Source of the DNA: Bryobacter sp.
GTDB lineage: Bacteria; Acidobacteriota; Terriglobia; Bryobacterales; Bryobacteraceae
Direction of reading: 5' to 3'
Assembly (NCBI GenBank): GCA_022843605.1
Contig: JALHNI010000007.1
Location: 1 to 64,000, forward strand
Length of the DNA stretch: 64,000 nucleotides
The notes beneath the pieces are model-generated. The model was not told the origin of the DNA. It ran no database searches and saw only the letters and a program-made list of their open reading frames with translations. A program made the position numbers and the translations under genes. The stretch's first letter is position 1. Every line of letters begins with the position of its first letter. Shown one piece after another: positions 1 to 7,503 of this stretch.

Positions 1-445
1 ACCCCTCCCCGAGCGTCACCCTGACGCCCTTACCCCCACTTGCGCCTCTCCTTGCCCCCTCATTCCCATTCTGGTATCCCCTGCCGAGTGTCAGGCACCA
101 AGATTCCTCCCCAAGATTCCTCTGTCTGGCACCAGCGCCGTCTTTGAGCTTCGCGACCGGCCCGCCAGCCAACTGACCCGGCGTTCCCCCGCGTCGTTGC
201 CCCCAGCCCGCGTTCCTGCTCCCCGCGTCCATCCCACTCCTCACCGAGTGTCCTCCCGACGCTCTTACCCCCACTTGCGCCTTCCCTTACCCTGTCCTTC
301 CCATTCTGGTACCCCCTCCCGAATGTCTGGCACCAAGATTTGGCAATGGTTCTACCTCAATCGCAAGTACCAGGGCAAGATTTCTGTCTGGCACCAAGAT
401 TTCCACCAAGATTTCCAAAATTTTCTGCCAAGATTTTGCTTCATC
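1..445. repeat. REP-like / RAYT-derived repeat block
   Basis: Positions 1-90 and 232-320 are near-duplicates (acccctccccgagcgtcaccctgacgcccttacccccacttgcgcc... / ...ctcaccgagtgtcctcccgacgctcttacccccacttgcgcc...) and recur at ~5279-5365. GTCTGGCACCA(AGATT) motifs at ~124, ~325 and ~386. 155-237 matches ~5198-5280, including the end of the RAYT CDS. Confidence 0.75.
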
Positions 446-606
446 GGTAACGGATGCGAACGATTGACCAGATCGGGGGAACCGCCCCGATTTACCGGCG
501 CGTCACACAATCGAAACGGTCCTTTACGGGGACCCCAAACAGTTATATGATGCCCTGCAGGTCGGATGAAGGTATAGATTTTGATGTTTAGACAAAGGGA
601 GGCCGT

Positions 607-3600
607 TTGAAAGTAAGCAAAGTTGCTTGGTGGTCCATGATGGCCATGTGGCTCACGTTGAGCCTGTTCGGGCAATCGTTCACGGGAAGCGTGAACGGAA
701 CCGTCACTGATGACAGTGGCGCGGTAGTGGGAGCCGCGAAGATCCTGGTTACAGACCGTGATCGCGGCACAACTTTCCGCTCCGTAGCGGATGGCTCGGG
801 ACGTTTTGTCGTAACGGCATTGCCCCCGGGAAATTATGTTTTGACTGTGGAAGCCCCGGGCTTCAAGAAGTTTCAGAGCGGCGCGTTCAGCGTCGCGGTG
901 CAGGAACAGCGTTCGATTACGGCCCAGTTGCAAGTCGGCGATGTCTCGACTACCGTCGAGGTGGCCGATTCAGCGGCCCTGGTAAACACCACCATCTCGA
1001 ATCTCGGGCAGGTGATCGACAACAAGTACATTCTGCAGTTGCCGAACCTGGCGCGCAACTCGATGAGCCTGGCTTACCTGACGCCGGGTGTGGTCGGTTC
1101 CGGCGGACGCCGTGGCGACAGCAATACCAACTTCAGCGCCAACGGTTCGCGGAATTCCACTTCGGACGTGCTGATTGACGGAGCGACGGTGACCACCGTC
1201 GAACAGAACTCCGGCATCACGGACTTGAAGTTTTCGCCTTCTGTCGATGCCGTGCAGGAGTTCAAGATGCAGACGAACTTCTTCTCGGCCGAATACGGAC
1301 AGACGGGCGGCGCCGTGGTGAACATGGTGACGCGTTCCGGCACCAACAGCCTGCACGGCACAGGCTACTACTTCATGCGCGATGGCAAGCTGAATGCGAA
1401 TGACTGGTTCTCCAACCGGGCGGGCCGCGCCATTCCGGCGTTCCACCGCGACCAGTACGGTGGCGTGATCGGCGGGCCGGTGGTGAAGAACAAGACGTTC
1501 TTCTTCGGCGCCTACGAGTACACCACCCAGGAGAGTCCCACCAGCCAGCAGGCCAGCATGCCGACCGCGCAGCAGATCCGGGGCGACTTCTCCCAGACGT
1601 TCACCGCGTCGGGCCAGTTGATGCAGATCTACGATCCTTCCGCCACCACCACCAACGCGGCGGGCGTGATCGTGCGTCAGCCCATCGCCGGCAATGTCCT
1701 CCCGGCCTCCCGGATGAATCCGGTGGCGGTGAAGGCGCTGTCCTTCCTGCCCACGGCCAACCAGCAGGGTGCGGCCTTTACAAATGCCAACAACTGGTTT
1801 AACCAGGGCATCAATAACAGCACCTCACACCAGATCACGGCCAAAGGCGACCATAACTTCAACGCGGCGAACCGCATCAGCGGACGCTGGAGCAACCAGC
1901 GCAACGACGGCACCAACCCAAACCTCTTCGGCGACAACAATCCGGCGTACTTTACCGGCGGGCCGAGCTTCACCCGGACGCAGTCCATGGTGGGCGACTA
2001 TACGCACGTAGCCAATGCGACCACGCTGTTCGTCTTCCGCTATGGCTACACCTACTCCGATTTCGGCCGCAATCCGTTTTTCGACTCGTTCGATCCCACG
2101 ACACTCGGCTTTGCGTCGAACGTCAAGGAAAACGCCACGAACCTGGTGTTTCCACGCTTCGGCCCGGAGGGTTTCCGCGAGTTCGGCACCGAAGGCTACT
2201 GGATCATGGACCGTCAGGAAGCGGTTCATCACTGGTCAGGATCAATGAGCAAAATGGTCGGCGCCCACAACCTGAAGGTGGGCGGCGAGCGCCGCTACAA
2301 TCGCCTCGACTATCTGCAGCCCGGTTTTCCTTCGGGGAACTTTAGCTTCAGCCGCGGAGCCACCTGCGCCGACCGTTTCACCTGCCCGGGGAACCAAGGC
2401 AATGGCTTGGCCTCAATGCTGCTCGGCTGGACCACAGGCAGCAACTACCACATTGAGCCGAAGGCATTCTCGCGGTCGGCCTATTGGGGCTTCTACATCC
2501 AGGACGATTGGAAGATCACCAACCGGCTGACCATCAACCTGGGCCTGCGCTACGACTTTGACGTGCCGCGCTGGGAAACCCAGAACCGGTACAGCTACTG
2601 GGATCTCGACGCCCAGTCGTCCATCCGCGCGCAGGGCTACGATACCCACGGCGTCATCAAGTTTGTTGACGACAAGACCCGCTCACCCTTCGACGCGGAC
2701 CGGAACAATTGGCAGCCCCGGATCGGCTTCGCATACGCCCTCAACTCGAAGACCGCCATCCGTTCCGGCTATGGCCTCTTCTACACCCTATCCCGCGCGA
2801 CTGTGTTCGGCCGCCCCGGCACCGGGTTCACCATCAACTCGCCGTCTATCTGGACGCTCGACGGGAACGCCACGCTGAACACTCAACTGGCCAACCCGTT
2901 CCCGAACGGGGTCCTGCTGCCTCCGGGCCGCAGCCAGGGCGACGACACCCTCATCGGTTTCGGCACCGGCACGATCGTCCGTGACTACAACCGGAATCCC
3001 GAATACCATTCGTGGAACCTGTCCATTCAGCGCGAGCTTCCAAAGCAATCGGTGCTCGAGTTGAACTACACCGGAAGCCGCGGCACGCACCTGTTCATGC
3101 CGATCACCACGCTTTCTCCACTCTCACCGGAGTATTGGGGCCAAGGCCGCACGGCCCTGAACGCTCTCGTGCCAAATCCATTCTTTGGACAGATCACCGA
3201 TTCGCGTTCGCCCCTAAGTGCGGCGCAGGTTACCCGCGTCCGTACGCTGCGTCCGATGCCGCACTTTGACGGCACGAGCGTCGGCCAGGCGGAACCCGCC
3301 CGCGGCGACTCGAACTACCATGCGATGCAGGTGAAATGGGAGAAGCGCTTCAGCCAGGGGCTGACGATGCTGACGCACTACACCTGGTCGAAGATGATCG
3401 ATAACGTTTCGCACAGTTCGGGCAACGTCTCGTGGCTGGGCGGATCGACAGCGCTGCAGAACATCTGGGATCTGCGTGGTGAGCGGGCGCTCTCGGCTCA
3501 CGACATCGCGAACCGCTTCGTGATGACCGGTTCCTATGAACTGCCAATCGGTAAAGGCCGGGCCTTCGGCTCGAATATGAACCGGGTGTTGAACTGGGTG

Positions 3601-4053
3601 GCCGGTGGTTGGAATGTCAGCGGCATGTTGCTCATGCAGAGCGGTATGCCATTACAGGTCACGCAGAATGGCGGCGCGATCTGGGACGGAACGCAGCGCC
3701 CGAACCTGATTGGCGACCCCAGCACTTCGGGAAGCATCCAGGGCCGCATCGACGGTTACTTCAATCGCGCCGCGTTCTCGCAACCGGCACCGGACGTGCC
3801 GGGCAGCGCCCCGCGCAACCTCAACTACCGTGGACCGGGCATCAAGACCCTGGACGCGGCCCTGCTGAAGAGCATCTTCGTTCGAGAAGGCCATCGCATC
3901 GAGATTCGGCTTGAGGCAACCAACTTCACGAATACCCCGATGTTCGGTGACCCCGCGACGGCATTCGGCGCTGTCAACTTCGGCCAGATCACCGGCCTTC
4001 GCAATGGCGTCGGGCCTCGCAACATGCAGTTCGGTCTGAAGTACTACTTCTAG
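607..4053 (+). CDS. TonB-dependent receptor, Oar-like, with N-terminal carboxypeptidase regulatory-like domain
   Basis: 1148 aa; signal peptide, then GSVNGTVTDDSGAVVGAAKILVTDRDRGTTFRSVADGSGRFVVTALPPGNYVLTVEAPGFKKF; plug region and C-terminal beta-barrel ending in aromatic FGLKYYF. TTG start preceded by AGGGAGG. Confidence 0.9.
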   Translation: MKVSKVAWWSMMAMWLTLSLFGQSFTGSVNGTVTDDSGAVVGAAKILVTDRDRGTTFRSVADGSGRFVVTALPPGNYVLTVEAPGFKKFQSGAFSVAVQEQRSITAQLQVGDVSTTVEVADSAALVNTTISNLGQVIDNKYILQLPNLARNSMSLAYLTPGVVGSGGRRGDSNTNFSANGSRNSTSDVLIDGATVTTVEQNSGITDLKFSPSVDAVQEFKMQTNFFSAEYGQTGGAVVNMVTRSGTNSLHGTGYYFMRDGKLNANDWFSNRAGRAIPAFHRDQYGGVIGGPVVKNKTFFFGAYEYTTQESPTSQQASMPTAQQIRGDFSQTFTASGQLMQIYDPSATTTNAAGVIVRQPIAGNVLPASRMNPVAVKALSFLPTANQQGAAFTNANNWFNQGINNSTSHQITAKGDHNFNAANRISGRWSNQRNDGTNPNLFGDNNPAYFTGGPSFTRTQSMVGDYTHVANATTLFVFRYGYTYSDFGRNPFFDSFDPTTLGFASNVKENATNLVFPRFGPEGFREFGTEGYWIMDRQEAVHHWSGSMSKMVGAHNLKVGGERRYNRLDYLQPGFPSGNFSFSRGATCADRFTCPGNQGNGLASMLLGWTTGSNYHIEPKAFSRSAYWGFYIQDDWKITNRLTINLGLRYDFDVPRWETQNRYSYWDLDAQSSIRAQGYDTHGVIKFVDDKTRSPFDADRNNWQPRIGFAYALNSKTAIRSGYGLFYTLSRATVFGRPGTGFTINSPSIWTLDGNATLNTQLANPFPNGVLLPPGRSQGDDTLIGFGTGTIVRDYNRNPEYHSWNLSIQRELPKQSVLELNYTGSRGTHLFMPITTLSPLSPEYWGQGRTALNALVPNPFFGQITDSRSPLSAAQVTRVRTLRPMPHFDGTSVGQAEPARGDSNYHAMQVKWEKRFSQGLTMLTHYTWSKMIDNVSHSSGNVSWLGGSTALQNIWDLRGERALSAHDIANRFVMTGSYELPIGKGRAFGSNMNRVLNWVAGGWNVSGMLLMQSGMPLQVTQNGGAIWDGTQRPNLIGDPSTSGSIQGRIDGYFNRAAFSQPAPDVPGSAPRNLNYRGPGIKTLDAALLKSIFVREGHRIEIRLEATNFTNTPMFGDPATAFGAVNFGQITGLRNGVGPRNMQFGLKYYF

Positions 4054-4068
4054 GCCGACCAGAACCTG

Positions 4069-4108
4069 AATGAACAAAGCCTCCCCTTGGGGGGAGGCTT
4101 TGTTCATT
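4069..4108 (+). terminator. Hairpin terminator downstream of TonB receptor
   Basis: Perfect 18-bp inverted repeat AATGAACAAAGCCTCCCC-TTGG-GGGGAGGCTTTGTTCATT starting 15 nt after the stop codon. Confidence 0.75.
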
Positions 4109-4261
4109 CGCGACACCGATTTCCTGATTCGTGCTCGTTGGGGCCACTGGATTCGTCTTCGGTTTTCCCGGGTTCGTTCCGTGAGGGAGGCGGAGACTGA
4201 AACGGGCCGGGAGAGCCGCCATTAAAGCATTTCGTGAACGAATCCAACCGCATAGGAAACG

Positions 4262-4376
4262 TTGGTGCCAGACATCTCTGCAAGTTATCCCGGCGCTCTG
4301 TCTGGCACCAGCGCCGTCTCTCTCATTCATCAAACGTTGGTGCCAAACGTTGGTGCCAGACATCTCTGCAAGAGAG
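4262..4376. repeat. REP/REPIN-like inverted repeats upstream of RAYT
   Basis: GTTGGTGCCAGACATCTCTGCAAG occurs twice (~4261 and ~4349); CTCTGTCTGGCACCAGCGCCGTC in opposite orientation at ~4296, identical to ~121-142; a truncated unit AACGTTGGTGCCA at ~4333. Confidence 0.7.
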
Positions 4377-4422
4377 CAGAATGGAGCGTCGCGTTCCATT
4401 CTGAAGCGGTTCTCGTCCCGAT

Positions 4423-5220
4423 TTGAAACATGGCATCCTGCCTCCTTTCCTAAGTCATTGTAAACACTTAAGCACTCGAAACGGCTCGAAACCTGCCCTA
4501 CAACTCCTCGTGCGACCGCCCCGCGACTACCGTCCCCAGCAACTTTACGCCGTCACCCAGCGCGGCAACGCCGGCCAGTGGGTCTACCGCGACACCCAGG
4601 ATTTCGAAATGGCTCTCGAACTCATGGGCCGCTACGCCAAGCGGCACCGCGTCGCCATCCATGGTTACTGCCTGCTTCACAATCACGCCCATTGGATCTT
4701 CGAGGCTTCGACACCTGAGTCGATCTCGAACCTCATGCGCGACATGCAGGGCCGTTACTCCTTCTACCTCAACCGCAAGTACCAACACACGCCATGGCTG
4801 CTGATCGCGCCGCTCTACGGCTGTAAGGACACCGCCCATTTCTCGCCTTACCTGCGCATGGGTCCCACGAACTGGACCCCGCGCCACGACGCCCGCTTCC
4901 TGGATTCCAAGGGCTTTCGCGAGTTTCTGCGCTACGTCGAAAACAATCCTGTCAGCGCCGGGCTCGCCCGCCGGCCGGCCGATTGGCCTTGGTCCAGCGC
5001 GGCGGTCCACCTCGCCGATGCCGACCCCGACGATTTACTCACCCTCGACCACTGGCGTCAGATCTTCGGCAACCCCGCCACCATCGCCCACGACTGGCAG
5101 ATCTACCTCAATGGCCCCCGCGAAGAGGCTCACCACAACGCCGCTCGTCTCCGCCGTCTGCATACCGGCTCTCGCCACAACCGCCCGCTGAACTTCGCCA
5201 CCGGTCCGCCAGGCAACTGA
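4423..5220 (+). CDS. REP-associated tyrosine transposase (RAYT, Y1_Tnp/IS200-like)
   Basis: 265 aa; PQQLYAVTQRGNAGQWVYRD...HGYCLLHNHAHWIFEAS...MRDMQGRYSFYLNRKY...LRYVENNPVSAGLARRPADWPWSSAAVHL, the typical RAYT layout; flanked by REP-like inverted repeats. Confidence 0.85.
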   Translation: MKHGILPPFLSHCKHLSTRNGSKPALQLLVRPPRDYRPQQLYAVTQRGNAGQWVYRDTQDFEMALELMGRYAKRHRVAIHGYCLLHNHAHWIFEASTPESISNLMRDMQGRYSFYLNRKYQHTPWLLIAPLYGCKDTAHFSPYLRMGPTNWTPRHDARFLDSKGFREFLRYVENNPVSAGLARRPADWPWSSAAVHLADADPDDLLTLDHWRQIFGNPATIAHDWQIYLNGPREEAHHNAARLRRLHTGSRHNRPLNFATGPPGN

Positions 5221-5443
5221 CCCGGCGTCCCCCGCGTCGTTGCCCCCAGACCGCGTTCCTGCTCCCCGCGTCCATCCTACCCCTCCCCGAGCGTCACCCC
5301 GACGCCCTTACCCCCATTTGCGTCTTCACTCACCCCAACTTTACCAATCTGGTATCCCCTGCCGAATGTCTGGCACAGCCGAATGTCGCACAGCCGAATG
5401 TCATAGGCCGGTTGAATGCCAGGGTGCCAGACATCTGGCGAGA
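5198..5443. repeat. REP/REPIN-like block downstream of RAYT
   Basis: Third copy of the block at 1-90/232-320; GTCTGGCACAGCCGAATGTCGCACAGCCGAATGTC... followed by inverted GGTGCCAGACATCTGG at ~5431. Confidence 0.7.
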
Positions 5444-5521
5444 TGATAGTCTCTTCGTCGAAGCCTCCATCCGGTCCCTGACGCTGTGGTCCATAGGCCA
5501 TGCGTGGTATCGTCATTCGAA

Positions 5522-6007
5522 ATGAACGAACCGAAACAACATCAGTGGGCCCACCTCAACAGGATTCAGCTCGGAAGGTACGCCGAGTATTTGGCCAAAA
5601 TGGAGTTTGTACTGCTTGGATGCGATGTCTTCAGCAGCGAGGTCGATGACCACGGTATCGATTTCGTCGTTCGCACTAAGAAGGGCGACCACTACGACGT
5701 TCAGGTGAAGTCGTTCAGGCCAAAAGCGGGCAAGAACCCCTACATCTTCATGCAGAAGTCCAAGTTCAAGATCTCTCCGAAGCTACTCTTACTTCTCGTC
5801 CAATTTGTCGAGGGCCAAGCCCCGACACTCTTTCTCGTCCAATCGTCCGTTGAGACTACGCATCACCGGCTGTTCGAGAGCAGAGACTATGGCGAGGGGA
5901 AGAAAAGCCCACCCGAGTGGGGAATCACGATCAACAAGAAGAAGCTCGCCATGCTCTCTGAAGAATGCGGGTTCCATGCCACGGTCGGGCGGCTCTTTGG
6001 GGCGTAG
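5522..6007 (+). CDS. Small PD-(D/E)XK-like endonuclease, DUF4365-like
   Basis: 161 aa from MNEPKQHQWAHLNRIQLGRYAEYLAKMEFVLLGCDVFSSEVDDHGIDFVVRTKKGDHYDVQVKSF; matches G(I/F)DFxV...(V/I)QVKS-type nuclease motif. In-frame ATG at 5486 is less likely. Confidence 0.6.
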   Translation: MNEPKQHQWAHLNRIQLGRYAEYLAKMEFVLLGCDVFSSEVDDHGIDFVVRTKKGDHYDVQVKSFRPKAGKNPYIFMQKSKFKISPKLLLLLVQFVEGQAPTLFLVQSSVETTHHRLFESRDYGEGKKSPPEWGITINKKKLAMLSEECGFHATVGRLFGA

Positions 6008-6015
6008 TGAAATCC

Positions 6016-6768
6016 ATGCGTAGGAGAGTAGCGCTCACGTGTTTGACTTTGTCTGGTGTTCTGTTGGCGCAGGCACCGGCACAACCGAAGAAGGGACCGG
6101 TGAAGCCTGCGGAAGTAGGCAACGTCACGTTGAATCCGGTCAAGAGCGTGGTCGCTCCCGGACATATCTCGATTGACGGCCCAATAACTGCTAAGCCACC
6201 GGACACGACATGGTGGCAGAAGCTCGAAGGGAGTGACTTCTGGTTGGGCGAAGCCGGTGCCGCCTACGTGGGCGTGGCGTTCTCAACCACCTTAGGGGTA
6301 TTAACGCTTCTGCTGCTCCGCAGGCAAAATGCAATTGTAGAAAGGCAGAACATTCTTCAGAACGAACTCACACAGATCGAGTCACGACGTAATCAAGCTA
6401 CGTTCTTCGAGCCATTGTATGCACAAATACAGGCGGCAGAGAACCGGTGGAAGGAGGAGTATTTGACTATGTACACGCTCCAGTACGAGTGTGCGGCTAT
6501 GCAGACTCCGTCAGTCCGTGACGCCATGGCCTACTCCAAGACTACGAACCTTAGATACGAAATTGGATCTGAACTCTTTGGCGCTCTTAACAGAATGGTT
6601 GCACTGATTCATGAGAAAATCGTCACCGACCCCTCGTTCGTCGCTAAGTACAATGCTTCCGTGCATTCGTGCTGGCCGCACTTTCGAGATCACTTTGCCC
6701 GTGATGAGAAATACAAAGACTTCTATCCAGACTTCCAGAAGTACGCACGCTCCGTCGGGATATCGTAA
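6016..6768 (+). CDS. Membrane protein with N-terminal signal/TM segments and cytosolic helical domain; possibly abortive-infection-like
   Basis: Starts 8 nt after the upstream stop. N-term MRRRVALTCLTLSGVLLAQA; second hydrophobic segment AAYVGVAFSTTLGVLTLLLLRRQ; then ERQNILQNELTQIESRRNQATFFEPLYAQIQ. Family uncertain. Confidence 0.55.
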   Translation: MRRRVALTCLTLSGVLLAQAPAQPKKGPVKPAEVGNVTLNPVKSVVAPGHISIDGPITAKPPDTTWWQKLEGSDFWLGEAGAAYVGVAFSTTLGVLTLLLLRRQNAIVERQNILQNELTQIESRRNQATFFEPLYAQIQAAENRWKEEYLTMYTLQYECAAMQTPSVRDAMAYSKTTNLRYEIGSELFGALNRMVALIHEKIVTDPSFVAKYNASVHSCWPHFRDHFARDEKYKDFYPDFQKYARSVGIS

Positions 6769-7281
6769 TTCAGTGCCGCTGATCTGGGGCCTTCCGAACC
6801 TTCACGAACCGACGCACTACCGCTCTAACCGACGATCCTGAGCGTTCGGCGGCTTGCGGCAACGAAATCAGGGAGCCTCCTCAGACCACTTGTACTACCG
6901 TCACGCAATCTCATCCTGGACGACCTTTGATGCTGACCGCTTGCTAAACTGTATGGCCACGTGGGACAAGGCCACGTGGGACACACTGGTATGAGCCCTA
7001 CGCTCCCGCTTCGGCGCGGAATTTTGCCTCCCAAAGTGGGTACCTCCGGCTCACTGATTCGTCGGATGATTCTACAGTTCGTCATGATTCCAGGCTCGAT
7101 CGTCTCAGACGCAAGGGAAGTGCACCAGTGCACCGGGCTCTTGCCAGTGTGCCCCCCCCAATTCCCCCAGAGCGCGGCCGAATTCAACGAGGCGGCCCGC
7201 AGGTCGAGACCCCATGGGGGGGGGTAGTGCCCAGATGAGCATACCCGTTCCAGCGCGGATCGCAATTGCCGCCTGGGCCTT

Positions 7282-7503
7282 CGGTGCCCGGAGAAGGCGT
7301 TGGAGATTGATCGTTGGCTGGACGAGTTAGAGTGCACGGCCACGATCCTGCCTCTCGACATACCGTCGCTTGTGGACTCGCATTATGGTCGGCAATCCAG
7401 TGCAGTTTCGGCGATGATGCCATGATCGCCGTGGTAACGCGGAACGTCAAAGACTTTCGGCCTTCGACGTTCCGCGGATCAACCCGTTGGAGAGCCGTAG
7501 ACT
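7282..7503 (+). pseudogene. Degenerate VapC-like PIN-domain toxin (C-terminal remnant)
   Basis: In changing frames: RCPEKALEIDRWLDELECTATILPLDIPSLVDSHYGR, then DDAMIAVVTRNVKDF, then DVPRINPLESR, matching VapC C-terminal order (W..L....ILPLD ... VTRN.KDF ... NP). At least two frameshifts. Confidence 0.55.

Noticed and set aside
197-550. Pair of similar small ORFs (197-550 and 5240-5446; MPPxRVPAPRVHPTPxRxSxRRxYPHLRL)
   Set aside because: Similarity comes from the duplicated RAYT 3'-flank repeat, not from selection on protein; they terminate in REP sequence.
1-5443. CRISPR array
   Set aside because: Repeats are irregularly spaced, in both orientations and vary in length; no repeat-spacer periodicity and no cas genes in the window.
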